Both the position numbers and the translations under genes were made by a program. The notes under the pieces were generated by a model that worked only from the letters and a program-made list of their open reading frames with translations, did no database searches and was not told the DNA's origin. Below are positions 35,961 through 44,427 of a stretch of DNA of 64,000 bases, in pieces (within the stretch, counting starts at the first letter, position 1; every line of letters starts with the position of its first letter). The stretch comes from Prauserella rugosa. Its GTDB lineage: Bacteria > Actinomycetota > Actinomycetes > Mycobacteriales > Pseudonocardiaceae. The stretch spans positions 310,001 to 374,000 of the forward strand of contig NZ_JOIJ01000002.1 of assembly GCF_000719975.1 (NCBI RefSeq), given 5' to 3'.

Positions 35961-36893
35961 GTGCGCGATCACACGAGGACACCGCGACTCCGCACGCTGC
36001 TGTTCGTACCCGGAGACCGCCCGGACCGTATCCCGAAGGCTGCGGCGGCGGGCGCCGACGCCGTCGCGGTCGATCTCGAGGACGCCGTCGCGGCGACCCG
36101 CAAGGAACAGGCACGCCGCGACGCGGCAGCCGCTCTCGCACAACTGCCCGCACACGGGCCTGCGGTGGCGGTGCGCATCAACGCCGTCGACAGCGGGCTC
36201 GCCGACGCCGACGTCGACGCCCTGAGCGACGTGCTCGGGCGCATCGCACTGGTCATCGTGCCGATGTGCGCGGACGTCGACACCGTCCGCGCCGCCTCCG
36301 CGCTGCTCGACCACGCCGAGGGCCGCGCCGGCCTCGACCGGGGCGCGACGGGCCTGGTGCCGTTGGTGGAGACCGCGGCGGGCGTCACCGACGCGCGTGC
36401 CATCGCAGAGGCCGACCCGCGGGTGCACACGCTCGCGTTCGGACCGGCCGACCTCTCCCGTGAACTCGGGATCACCCCCACGGCAGGCGGCGACGAACTC
36501 GTGCACGCGCGGTCACAGGTCGTGCTCGCCGCCGCCGCTGCCGGACGGGCCCGGCCGATCGACGGGCCGCACCTGGACCTCGACGACGCCGACGGACTCG
36601 CCGTGTCCGCCGCACGTGCCCGGCAGCTCGGTTTCGGCGGCAAACAGGTCCTGCATCCACGGCAGCTCCCGGCCGTGGCGGCGGCGTTCGCGCCGAGCTC
36701 CGAGGAGCTGGCCTGGGCCCGCCGGGTCGACACTGCGTTCCGCGAGGCGGAGGACGAGGGCGTGTCCTCCATCCGCCTCGACGACGGGACGTTCGTCGAC
36801 TACCCGGTCGCCCACCGCGCCCGCGCGTTGCTGGCCGAGAACGCCGGACTCGACGGCCGCGGCCCCCATGACGAACAGGGAAGGATCTCGTGA
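35961..36893 (+). CDS. CitE-like HpcH/HpaI-type acyl-CoA lyase
   Basis: A 310-residue TIM-barrel lyase: RTLLFVPGDRPDRIPKAAAAGADAVAVDLEDAV (substrate/Mg2+ site), AVRINAVDSG, VPLVETAAGVTDARAIAEADPRVHTLAFGPADLSRELG and GGKQVLHPRQLPAV. Members cleave malyl-CoA, citramalyl-CoA or related hydroxyacyl-CoA thioesters to an acyl-CoA and glyoxylate or pyruvate. This pairs naturally with the CoA-transferase at the operon head. GTG at 35961 is the start. The last 4 nt overlap the next gene. Confidence 0.9.
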   Translation: MRDHTRTPRLRTLLFVPGDRPDRIPKAAAAGADAVAVDLEDAVAATRKEQARRDAAAALAQLPAHGPAVAVRINAVDSGLADADVDALSDVLGRIALVIVPMCADVDTVRAASALLDHAEGRAGLDRGATGLVPLVETAAGVTDARAIAEADPRVHTLAFGPADLSRELGITPTAGGDELVHARSQVVLAAAAAGRARPIDGPHLDLDDADGLAVSAARARQLGFGGKQVLHPRQLPAVAAAFAPSSEELAWARRVDTAFREAEDEGVSSIRLDDGTFVDYPVAHRARALLAENAGLDGRGPHDEQGRIS

Positions 36894-37840
36894 GCTCACC
36901 GACGATCGTCGTCACACGCGCGCTGCCGCCTGCGGCCCTCACGCCCTTGCAGACGGTCGGCAACGTGCGCACGTCCCCGCACGATCGCCCCCTCACCGAG
37001 GACGAGCTGAGGGACGCGGTGCGCGGCGCGACCGCGGTGATCAGCATGCTCTTCGACCGCATCGACGACGGCGTGCTGGCCGCCGCGGGGCCGCAGCTTC
37101 GGGTGGTCGCGAACACCGCCGTCGGCTACGACAACCTCGACCTCGATGCCTTCGCCGGACGCGGCATCGTCGCGACCAACACACCGGGTGTACTGGTCGA
37201 TGCCACGGCCGACCTCACGATGGCGTTGCTGCTCGCCGTCACGCGACGGGTCGCCGAAGGCGACCGGCTGGTGCGTACGGGCACACCGTGGTCGTGGGAC
37301 ATCTCGTTCATGCTCGGCTCGGGCCTGCAGGGGAAACGACTCGGGATCGTCGGCTACGGCCACATCGGCAGAGCCGTCGCCACCCGAGCGCGAGCGTTCG
37401 GTATGGACGTCGTCCACCACTCCCATCGCGGCGGTCAGGAGTCGACCGACCTGGAGGAACTGCTGGCCACCTCCGACGTGGTGTCGCTGCACTGCCCCCT
37501 CACCCAGGCGACCCGGCACCTCGTGGACGCCGCAGCGCTGCGCACCATGAAACCCAGTGCCTACCTCGTCAACACCGCCCGTGGCCCGATCGTCGACGAG
37601 ACCGCACTCGCCGACGCGCTCGAGGCGGGCCGGCTCGCGGGCGCCGCACTGGACGTCTACGAACACGAGCCCGCGGTCCCGGCACGGCTGCGCGCCCTCG
37701 ACAACGTGGTTCTCGCACCGCATCTCGGTTCGGCCACCGTGGAGACCCGCACCCGGATGGCCGAACTGGCCGTGTCCAACGTCGTCGCCGTGCTGTCCGG
37801 GCAGGACCCGCTCACCCCCGTCTCGGTAGTGTCCGCATGA
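36890..37840 (+). CDS. D-2-hydroxyacid dehydrogenase (glyoxylate/hydroxypyruvate reductase-like)
   Basis: A 316-residue NAD(P)-dependent dehydrogenase. The Rossmann motif is LGIVGYGHIGRAVATRARAFG. The catalytic Arg is in LVNTARGPIVDE, the Glu in DVYEHEPAV and the His in LAPHLGSATVETR. The GTG overlaps the CitE-like stop (GTGA). Such enzymes reduce glyoxylate, hydroxypyruvate or other 2-oxoacids, which fits disposal of the 2-oxoacid released by the lyase. Confidence 0.92.
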   Translation: MSSPTIVVTRALPPAALTPLQTVGNVRTSPHDRPLTEDELRDAVRGATAVISMLFDRIDDGVLAAAGPQLRVVANTAVGYDNLDLDAFAGRGIVATNTPGVLVDATADLTMALLLAVTRRVAEGDRLVRTGTPWSWDISFMLGSGLQGKRLGIVGYGHIGRAVATRARAFGMDVVHHSHRGGQESTDLEELLATSDVVSLHCPLTQATRHLVDAAALRTMKPSAYLVNTARGPIVDETALADALEAGRLAGAALDVYEHEPAVPARLRALDNVVLAPHLGSATVETRTRMAELAVSNVVAVLSGQDPLTPVSVVSA

Positions 37841-37862
37841 CGTGAACGCTGAGAGGGGTGCG

Positions 37863-38546
37863 ATGCCGGGCAAGAGGGACCGCGGAACGGGTGCGAAAGC
37901 GACCAAGGCCGAGGAGGCCTTCGACGCGATCCGGCAGCAGATCGAGCGTGGCACGCTGCCGGGCGGTGCCAAGCTCACCCTGCAGAGTCTCTCGGACGAG
38001 CTGCAGATGAGCCTCACGCCCATTCGCGAGGCACTTCGGATGCTGCAGGCGCACGGGCTCGTCGAGTACCGGCCGCACCACGGCCACGTCGTCACCCGCT
38101 ACTCGATTCCGCGTGCGGAGGAGATCTACCTGCTGCGCGAGACGCTCGAACCGCTCGCCACGCGTCTCGCGGCCGAACGCGCCACCGAGCGGGAACTCGA
38201 GGAGATCCGCGGGCTGCACGAGGAGTTCCGCGCCGCCGCCTACGCCGACGACGGCGAGCACGGCGTGGTGGTGGATCTCAACGCCCTGTGGCACCGCACC
38301 GTGTACGAGGCGGCGCACTCGTCCTTCCTCGACGAGTTCATCGATCGGCTCTGGACCGGCGTGCCGTACCAGGCCATCTGGTTCATCCACCGCCGGCACC
38401 GTTCGGTGGACGACCACCAGGCGGTGACCGACGCGGTCGCGACAGGAGACGCCGACGCCGCCGCGGCCGCCATGCTCGAACACATCGAGCGGGGCAAGCA
38501 GGCGACCATCGAACATCTGCGCGCCATCGGCGCGCCCGAGAACTGA
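37863..38546 (+). CDS. GntR/FCD transcriptional regulator
   Basis: A 227-residue protein from ATG at 37863 with GAGAGGGG upstream; the ORF also allows GTG at 37842. The winged helix is at about 17-75 (AFDAIRQQIERGTLPGGAKLTLQSLSDELQMSLTPIREALRMLQAHGLVEY). The FCD effector domain has metal-ligand-like residues (DLNALWHRTVYEA, VDDHQAVTDAV). It is the last gene of the catabolic unit and probably represses the operon promoter at 30530. Its final seven codons and stop lie inside the right copy of the 36-bp repeat. Confidence 0.9.
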   Translation: MPGKRDRGTGAKATKAEEAFDAIRQQIERGTLPGGAKLTLQSLSDELQMSLTPIREALRMLQAHGLVEYRPHHGHVVTRYSIPRAEEIYLLRETLEPLATRLAAERATERELEEIRGLHEEFRAAAYADDGEHGVVVDLNALWHRTVYEAAHSSFLDEFIDRLWTGVPYQAIWFIHRRHRSVDDHQAVTDAVATGDADAAAAAMLEHIERGKQATIEHLRAIGAPEN

Positions 38547-38555
38547 ACCTCGGCG
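38520..38555. repeat. right copy of 36-bp perfect direct repeat
   Basis: It overlaps the last seven codons and stop (RAIGAPEN-stop) of the GntR gene and 9 bp beyond. It is identical to 30398-30433. Recombination between the copies would delete the whole catabolic unit and leave one copy between the sigma and ligase genes. Confidence 0.95.
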
Positions 38556-38595
38556 AAACCCTGCCGGCGGCTCCGGGTGGTTCTACGATCGGTCC

Positions 38596-39699
38596 GTGGA
38601 ACTCCCCGTGATGCCGCCGGTCCGGCCGATGCTCGCCACCCTCGTGCGCGAGCTTCCCCGCGAGGACGGGCTGCGCTACGAGCCGAAGTGGGACGGGTTC
38701 CGGTGCATCGTGTTCCGCGACGGCGACGACATCGAACTGGGCTCCCGCAACGACCGGCCGTTGACGCGCTACTTCCCCGAACTCGTCGACCTGCTCACCG
38801 AGGCACTCCCGCGCCGCTGCGTCGTGGACGGCGAGATCGTCATCGTCGGTCCAGGAGGGCTCGACTTCGACGCCCTGCAACAGCGCCTCCACCCGGCCGC
38901 ATCACGAGTGCGCACCCTCGCCGCCCAGACGCCGGCGGGCTTCGTCGCCTTCGACCTGCTGGCGCTCGGCGACGAGGACCTGACCGAACAGCCGTTCTCG
39001 CAGCGCCGCGCCCGGTTGGAGGACATCCTCGACACGGCGCTCGACCGAGTGCACCTCACGCCGCTGACCGACGACGCCGACGTGGCGCAGGACTGGTTCA
39101 CCCGGTTCGAGGGCGCCGGGTTCGACGGCGTGATGGTCAAACGCGCCGACGACCCGTATCGGCAGGACAAGCGCATCATGCGCAAGGTCAAGCACGAACG
39201 CACCGCCGACTGCGTCGTGGCCGGGTTCCGCTGGCACAAGGACGGCGAGGGCGTCGGCTCGCTGCTGCTCGGTCTCTACGACGACGCGGGCACGCTCCAC
39301 CACGTCGGCGTCGCCAGCAGCTTCACCGCGCAACGCCGCCGCGAACTCGTCGACGAACTCGCCCCGCTGCGGGCCGACGCGCTCGACGGGCACCCGTGGC
39401 AGGCGTGGGCCGATCCGGACGCGCACGCCGCGCACGGCGGCCGGATGCCGGGCGGGGAGAGCCGCTGGAGTGCCGGCAAGGACCTCTCGTGGGAGCCGTT
39501 GCGGCCCGAACTGGTGGCCGAGGTGCGCTACGAACACCTGCAGGCGGGCCGGTTCCGCCACGGCGGCAGGCTCGTGCGTTTCCGGCCGGACCGGACCGCC
39601 GAGTCGTGCACCTACGGCCAGCTCGAACAGGTGCCGCCCGCCGAGTTGGCCGCCCTGTTCGACGAGGTGTCCACCGCGGAGAGGGCGGCCGGATCGTGA
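38596..39699 (+). CDS. ATP-dependent DNA ligase (LigC/LigD-ligase type)
   Basis: A 367-residue ligase. The adenylated Lys is Lys31 in motif I (YEPKWDGFRC). Also present are GSRNDRPLTRYFPEL, VVDGEIVIV (motif III-IV region), GVMVKRADDPY and MRKVKHERTADCVV (motif V), with an OB-fold C-terminus. Such small ligases act in Ku-linked end joining or base-excision repair. TACGAT (38584-38589) is placed as a -10 box 6 nt before the GTG, so the mRNA is probably leaderless. The 4-nt GTGA overlap couples it to the polymerase gene. Confidence 0.92.
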   Translation: MELPVMPPVRPMLATLVRELPREDGLRYEPKWDGFRCIVFRDGDDIELGSRNDRPLTRYFPELVDLLTEALPRRCVVDGEIVIVGPGGLDFDALQQRLHPAASRVRTLAAQTPAGFVAFDLLALGDEDLTEQPFSQRRARLEDILDTALDRVHLTPLTDDADVAQDWFTRFEGAGFDGVMVKRADDPYRQDKRIMRKVKHERTADCVVAGFRWHKDGEGVGSLLLGLYDDAGTLHHVGVASSFTAQRRRELVDELAPLRADALDGHPWQAWADPDAHAAHGGRMPGGESRWSAGKDLSWEPLRPELVAEVRYEHLQAGRFRHGGRLVRFRPDRTAESCTYGQLEQVPPAELAALFDEVSTAERAAGS

Positions 39700-40718
39700 G
39701 CGCGAAGGGCAGGTCCGGCGACACCGTCACGGTCGAGGCCGGCGGCACGCAGGTGCCGATCTCGAGTCCGGACAAGGTCTTCTTCCCCGCCCGCGGCGAG
39801 ACGAAGCTCGACCTGGTCCGCTACTACCAGGCCGTGGCGGAGCCGTTGCTGGCCACACTGGGCGGCAGGCCGTTGCTGATGGAGCGCTACCCCAACGGCG
39901 CGGGCGGGAAGTCGTGGTTCCAGAAACGCGTTCCCGCCTCGGTGCCCGACTGGCTGACCACGACGGTCGTGTCGACCCCGAACGGCACCACCAGCGACGC
40001 ACTGGTGGCTGCCGACCTGGCGCACGTGTTGTGGGCGGTGAACCTCGGCTGCCTCGGGTTCCACGTGTGGCCCTATCTCGCCGACACACCCGAGGTCGCC
40101 GACGAGCTGCGGATCGACCTCGACCCGTCCCCCGGCGTCACGTTCGCGCAGGTGCGCGAGGCCGCGTGGCTGGCGAAGGAACTCCTCGACGACCTCGGCA
40201 TCGCCCCGCTGATCAAGACGACCGGTTCGCGTGGTCTGCACCTGTACGTGCGCCTGCAGCCGCAGTGGGACAGCTACGCCGTGCGCGCCGCCGCCGTGGC
40301 GCTGGCGCGCGAACTCGAGCGGCGCCACCCGGACCTCATCACCGCGCAGTGGTGGAAGGAGGAACGCGGCACGCGCGTGTTCGTCGACTTCAACCAGAAC
40401 GCACCCCACAAGACCGTGTTCGGTGCGTGGTGTGTGCGCCCGGTCGCCGACGCGCGGGTGTCGGTGCCCGTGGCGTGGGACGAGCTGGACGACGTCGATC
40501 CGGCCGCGCTCACGATCGCGACCGTTCCGCAACGGGTGGCCGAACGCGGCGATCCGTGGGCGGGCATCGGCGACCGGCCGCAGACCCTGGAACCGCTGCT
40601 GGAGATGTCCCGCCGCGACCTCGAGTCCGGGCTGATGGACGCGCCGTGGCCGCCGGTCTATCCCAAACAGCCGGGCGAACCGCCGCGCGTGGCCCCCAGC
40701 CGGGCCAAGAAGTCCTGA
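39696..40718 (+). CDS. LigD-type primase-polymerase (PolDom)
   Basis: A 340-residue archaeo-eukaryotic-primase fold polymerase. The paired metal Asp residues are in RIDLDPSPG (Asp141, Asp143), and a third is likely in RVFVDFNQN. MERYPNGAGGKSWFQKRVP and IKTTGSRGLHLYVRL are typical of LigD polymerase domains. It fills gaps and adds nucleotides at double-strand-break ends. It is encoded separately from but translationally coupled to the ligase, whereas mycobacterial LigD fuses both with a nuclease domain. No Ku gene is in the window. Confidence 0.92.
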   Translation: MSAKGRSGDTVTVEAGGTQVPISSPDKVFFPARGETKLDLVRYYQAVAEPLLATLGGRPLLMERYPNGAGGKSWFQKRVPASVPDWLTTTVVSTPNGTTSDALVAADLAHVLWAVNLGCLGFHVWPYLADTPEVADELRIDLDPSPGVTFAQVREAAWLAKELLDDLGIAPLIKTTGSRGLHLYVRLQPQWDSYAVRAAAVALARELERRHPDLITAQWWKEERGTRVFVDFNQNAPHKTVFGAWCVRPVADARVSVPVAWDELDDVDPAALTIATVPQRVAERGDPWAGIGDRPQTLEPLLEMSRRDLESGLMDAPWPPVYPKQPGEPPRVAPSRAKKS

Positions 40719-40777
40719 CCCACCGCGACTCTCCGGGCGCCCGCCCCGTGCGCCCCGTGCGCCTCACCTCGAGCGGC

Positions 40778-41182
40778 TCACCGGGAGCGGGACCGGGTGC
40801 GGCGTCCGCTCTCCTTCTTCAGCGCGTCCACGAGTTCGCTCTTCGTCATCGTCGAACGCCCCTTGACGCCGAGTTCCTTGGCGCGTTCGTACAGATGCTG
40901 CTTGCTGGCGTTCGCGTCGACGCCGCCGGCGGTCCGGTACTGCTTCTTCCGTCCCGCGCCGCCCTTGGCGGCCTGCGTGTCGGACGGCCCCTTACCGCTC
41001 TTGGGCTTCCAGCGGTCGCCGACCTTCTCGTAGCTGTGTTTGAGGGCGGCGAACGCCGTCTGATGGGCTCGCCGTCCCTCGCCGTACTCCTCGACAGCCG
41101 AATCGTGCGCCTTGATCCACGTGCGCTGCGCCTTCTCCGGCGAGCGGCGCACCGTGTCGGGAAGTTCCTGACGTCCGGGCAT
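40778..41182 (-). CDS. chaB: ChaB family protein with C-terminal Rho_N-like motif
   Basis: A 134-residue basic protein. The ChaB domain covers residues 1-62 (MPGRQELPDTVRRSPEKAQRTWIKAHDSAVEEYG, then AHQTAFAALKHSYEK). The C-terminal LYERAKELGVKGRSTMTKSELVDALKKE is a Rho_N/SAP-like nucleic-acid-binding helix pair. ChaB was first linked to cation transport in E. coli, but this architecture looks DNA-related. Convergence with the end-joining genes is consistent with that. ATG at 41182 has AAGGAGGTG upstream. Confidence 0.87.
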   Translation of the reverse strand: MPGRQELPDTVRRSPEKAQRTWIKAHDSAVEEYGEGRRAHQTAFAALKHSYEKVGDRWKPKSGKGPSDTQAAKGGAGRKKQYRTAGGVDANASKQHLYERAKELGVKGRSTMTKSELVDALKKESGRRTRSRSR

Positions 41183-41290
41183 GACCGCACCTCCTTGCCG
41201 TGTCCGTCCCGAGTTCTACCCGCGCCGCGGTGGATCAAACGTCGCGATCACTCGCCCGAGCACGCGCCCGAGCACTCGCCGCGGACCGTG

Positions 41291-42646
41291 TCATGGCTGC
41301 TCGCGGTAGCGCGGGTTGGCCACGGCGAGCCGGTCGGCCACGTCGCGCCGGACGACGTCCAGCACGGCCGGGTCGTCGGGGTCGAGCTCGCCACTGCGCA
41401 GTGCCGCGGCGAACGCGGCGTCGTCGGACAGTCCGAGTTCGGCCAGCCGCCGCCGGTGCGCGTGCTGTTGCCCGCCACCCAGTGCGAGTTCGCGTCGCAC
41501 CATGCCGAGTGCGTTCGCCGCGACCCGCGCGTGGTAGTCGCCGACCTCCGTACGCAGGTACTCCCGCACGGCCTCGAGCAGTTCGCCCGCCGTGGGTCTG
41601 CCGTGCAGTTCCTGTGCCTCGCGCGGCTGCGTCGCCGAGGTGTCCGCTGCGGTAGGTTCGGCTCGGCCCGGCTCCAGACCGAGTGCGAGCAACAGGTCGT
41701 GTTCCTGTTCGCACACCCGCCTGCCGACGGTGGCCAGTTCGACCGAGCGGGTGCGCCCGGTCAGGTGCCTGCGGGCCTGCATACCGCACACGACCGCCCA
41801 CTTGGCGGTGCCGTACACCTCCCACCAGTGCAGGACGTCCACATCGGGCCGCGCGCCCGCCACCTCGGCGTAGCCGTCGAGCAGCTCGCCGCGGGTGCCG
41901 AAACCACCGACCGGGTCCGCGGCCCCGAACCGCCACGCCTTCACGCACAACCAGCCGAGGTCCTCCATCGGGTCACCGCGGTGCACGAGCTCCCAGTCGA
42001 GCACGGCCGCGAGCCCCTCCGGCGAGACGATGAGGTTGCCGTTGCGGAAGTCGCCGTGCACGAGCGTGTCCCCGGACGCGGCGGGACGGTGCCTGCGCAG
42101 CCACCGCAGCGCGATCTCCACGGTGGGCAGGGGCTGGCCGAGGGCGTCGTAGTGCTCGACGAGCCAGTCGATCGGGTCGGGCGCGGCGAGGCCGGGCACC
42201 CGCTGCGGGTCGATGCGGTGGATCCGCGCGAGCACCCTGCCGAGCTCGGCCGCCAGCTGCGTCCGCGCGCCGGCGTAGACCTCCTCGCGCAGCAGCCGCC
42301 GCGGGATCGTCTCCCCGTCGACGTGCCGCGTGATCAGGTACGGCGCACCGAGCTCGCCGAACTCGGCGGTCGCGTGGTCGACGAGTTCGGGCACGGGGAC
42401 GCCGTGAGCGCGCGCCTCGGGCAGCACGGCGGCCTCCCGCGCCATGACGTCGGGTTCGCGTTGGCCGGGCGGGTCGCGGCGCAGTACCAACCGCACCGGC
42501 TCGCCGTCGTCGCGCCGCGCCGAGAACGCCCACGTCTCGCGGCTCGCACCCGCCGACAGCCGGGCCGGCCCCTCCACCGTGACGGTGCTCCCCCACAGCG
42601 CGCCGAGGCGCCGTTCGAGGGCACCGCGCAGGTCGTCGCCGTCCAT
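41291..42646 (-). CDS. APH/ACAD10-like phosphotransferase
   Basis: A 451-residue protein. The aminoglycoside-phosphotransferase fold occupies about residues 1-330, with the catalytic loop VHGDFRNGNLIV and the Mg2+-binding AVLDWELVHRGDPMEDLGWL. A helical C-terminal domain (about 345-451) holds ELLEAVREYLRTEVGDYHARVAANALGMVRREL. Homologues sit beside acyl-CoA dehydrogenases and are thought to phosphorylate hydroxy-acyl-CoAs before dehydration. It is last in the minus-strand acyl-CoA cluster. Confidence 0.87.
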   Translation of the reverse strand: MDGDDLRGALERRLGALWGSTVTVEGPARLSAGASRETWAFSARRDDGEPVRLVLRRDPPGQREPDVMAREAAVLPEARAHGVPVPELVDHATAEFGELGAPYLITRHVDGETIPRRLLREEVYAGARTQLAAELGRVLARIHRIDPQRVPGLAAPDPIDWLVEHYDALGQPLPTVEIALRWLRRHRPAASGDTLVHGDFRNGNLIVSPEGLAAVLDWELVHRGDPMEDLGWLCVKAWRFGAADPVGGFGTRGELLDGYAEVAGARPDVDVLHWWEVYGTAKWAVVCGMQARRHLTGRTRSVELATVGRRVCEQEHDLLLALGLEPGRAEPTAADTSATQPREAQELHGRPTAGELLEAVREYLRTEVGDYHARVAANALGMVRRELALGGGQQHAHRRRLAELGLSDDAAFAAALRSGELDPDDPAVLDVVRRDVADRLAVANPRYREQP

Positions 42647-42654
42647 CCGCGGTC

Positions 42655-43530
42655 TCAGGACGGGTCGGTGAACGTCGGCGCGCGACCGTCGAGTTTCGCG
42701 CGGACGGCCTCGGCCTGGTTGGGGCTGCCGATCAGCCGGCGGATGGCGGTCTGCTCGGCGGCGAATCCCTCCTCGAGTCCGACCCGGCCCGCCAGGTCGA
42801 GCAGTCGTTTGGCCTCGCGGATCGCGTCCGGATTCCTGCTCGCGACGTCGGCCGCGAGCCGCAGTGCCTCCGCGACCGGCTCGTCGACGACCCGCGTCAC
42901 GAGTCCGAGCCTGCCCGCCTCCTCGGCCTCGACGATGCGCCCGGTGAAGGTCAGTTCCTTGGCCACGTCCCTGCCGACGAGCTCGGGCAGCACCTGCGTA
43001 CCCGTCATGTCCGGCACCAGCCCCCAGTCGATCTCCATGACCGACAGGCGCGTGTCCGGTGCCGCGAGCCGGACGTCGGCACCGAGCGCGATCTGCAGGC
43101 CGCCGCCGTAGGCGTGCCCGTGCAGCGCGGCGATCACCGGCACCGGGAGTCTGGTCCAGACGTGGGCCGCGCGCTGCCCGAGCGCCGTCGCCGGGCCGTG
43201 CAGGCCGTCCGCGCGCTCGTCGGTGCCGGGAAGGTCGTGCTCGCCCGTGGCCATCTCGCCGAACGCGGCGACGTCGAGCCCGGCGCAGAACGACCTGCCC
43301 GCGCCGGACAGCACGACCGCGCGCACCGACGGATCGGCGTGCAGCCGCTCGCCCGTCCGCGCGAGCGCCGTGAACATGGCGGGGTCGAGGGCGTTGCGTT
43401 TGTCGGGCCGCTCAAGGCGCACGTCGGCCACTCCGTCGCGGATCGTGCAGCTGACCCTCTGGGCTCCGGCGGCTCCGCCGTCTCTGTCGTCGGCCGTGTC
43501 GGTCGAGCCGGTCCGGTCGGTGCTCGTCAT
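42655..43530 (-). CDS. enoyl-CoA hydratase/isomerase (crotonase) 1
   Basis: A 291-residue crotonase. The oxyanion-hole segments are FCAGLDVAAFGEM and HGHAYGGGLQIALGADVRLAA. At the two catalytic-Glu positions it has Gln (GGGLQIAL) and Glu (LSVMEIDWGLVPD). The following Asp (VPDMTG) resembles isomerase-type crotonases. A Thr/Asp-rich N-terminal tail (1-25) precedes the fold. The ATG lies 1 nt after the stop of the second crotonase, so the two are co-translated. Confidence 0.88.
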   Translation of the reverse strand: MTSTDRTGSTDTADDRDGGAAGAQRVSCTIRDGVADVRLERPDKRNALDPAMFTALARTGERLHADPSVRAVVLSGAGRSFCAGLDVAAFGEMATGEHDLPGTDERADGLHGPATALGQRAAHVWTRLPVPVIAALHGHAYGGGLQIALGADVRLAAPDTRLSVMEIDWGLVPDMTGTQVLPELVGRDVAKELTFTGRIVEAEEAGRLGLVTRVVDEPVAEALRLAADVASRNPDAIREAKRLLDLAGRVGLEEGFAAEQTAIRRLIGSPNQAEAVRAKLDGRAPTFTDPS

Positions 43531-43531
43531 G

Positions 43532-44317
43532 TCACGGGCCTTTCCACTCGCCGGTGAACGTCGGCTCGGTCTTGGCGCGGAACGCCTCGAACGCGGCCCG
43601 CGCGTCCGTCGTGCCGAAGTTCACCGTCTGGGCGCGCGCCTCGTTCTCGAGTGCCTCGCGCAACGTCGCGTCGGCGCCCTCGTTGAGCAACGCCTTCGTC
43701 TGCGCCAGTGCCACGGGCGGTCCGGCGGCCAGTTTCTTGGCGGTCTCGGTGACGAACGCGTCGAGTTCGGCCGCGGGTTTGACCCACGTCACCAGCCCCA
43801 GGTCCGCGGCCTCCTCCGGTCCGACGAAGTCGGCCAGCAACGCGATCCGTTTCGCCTGTTGGAGTCCGACGAGTTTGGGCAGCAGCCACGATCCGCCGAA
43901 GTCGAGCGACAGGCCGCGCTTGGCGAAGATCTGGCTGAACCGCGCCCGGTCGGACGCGGCGACCAGATCGCAGCCGAGCGCCAGGTTCCAGCCCGCGCCC
44001 ACGGCCACCCCGTCGACCTTCGCGATCGTCGGCGTCTCCAGTTCGTGCAGGGTGACGGCCGTGCGGTTCACGTGGTGCATCCGCCGCAGCGGGTGCGCGA
44101 TCGTCGAGTCCACCGACAGGTCGGCTCCCGCGCAGAAGTCACCGCCCGCGCCGGTCAGCACGACCACCCGCGTGCCGTCGTCGGCGTCGGCCGCCCGCAA
44201 CGCGTCGGCCAGCGTCTTCCACGTGTCCTGGTCGATCGCGTTCTTGCGGTGGGGCCGGTTGATCGTGATCGTCGTGACGCCGTCCTCGTGCGCCGTCACC
44301 ACCGTCGGTTCGTCCAC
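43532..44317 (-). CDS. enoyl-CoA hydratase/isomerase (crotonase) 2, lacking both hydratase Glu
   Basis: A 261-residue crotonase from GTG at 44317 with GGAAGGG upstream. The oxyanion-hole segment FCAGADLSVDS is normal. The position of the first catalytic Glu is Asn (GAGWNLALGCD) and that of the second is Phe (SQIFAKRG). An Asp in GLSLDFGGSWLLPKLVG matches the PaaG/dienoyl-CoA isomerase type. Isomerase or other chemistry is therefore more likely than hydration. The gene sits between crotonase 1 and the acyl-CoA dehydrogenases. Confidence 0.87.
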   Translation of the reverse strand: MDEPTVVTAHEDGVTTITINRPHRKNAIDQDTWKTLADALRAADADDGTRVVVLTGAGGDFCAGADLSVDSTIAHPLRRMHHVNRTAVTLHELETPTIAKVDGVAVGAGWNLALGCDLVAASDRARFSQIFAKRGLSLDFGGSWLLPKLVGLQQAKRIALLADFVGPEEAADLGLVTWVKPAAELDAFVTETAKKLAAGPPVALAQTKALLNEGADATLREALENEARAQTVNFGTTDARAAFEAFRAKTEPTFTGEWKGP

Positions 44318-44363
44318 GGATTCCCTTCCGTCGTCGGCGTCGCAGCCGCCGGAGATCGAGCTC

Positions 44364-44425
44364 TGTCGTGTTGCCGGGGTCGTGTTGCCGGGTTCGGGGT
44401 TGTCGGGGTCGGTGTTGTCGGGCGG
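44364..44425. repeat. degenerate GTGTTGCCGGG/GTTGTCGGGG repeats
   Basis: In the 110-bp gap between crotonase 2 and the acyl-CoA dehydrogenase, GTCGTGTTGCCGGG is repeated twice and then degenerates into GTTGTCGGG units. The array abuts a GGGTCTAGACCC palindrome that contains the dehydrogenase stop codon. Confidence 0.6.
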
Positions 44426-44427
44426 GT

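Noticed and set aside
30398-38555. Integrative element with classical att sites
   Set aside because: No integrase, transposase or relaxase in the interval, and the intact gene end lies on the inner side of the repeat, so the standard model was not asserted.
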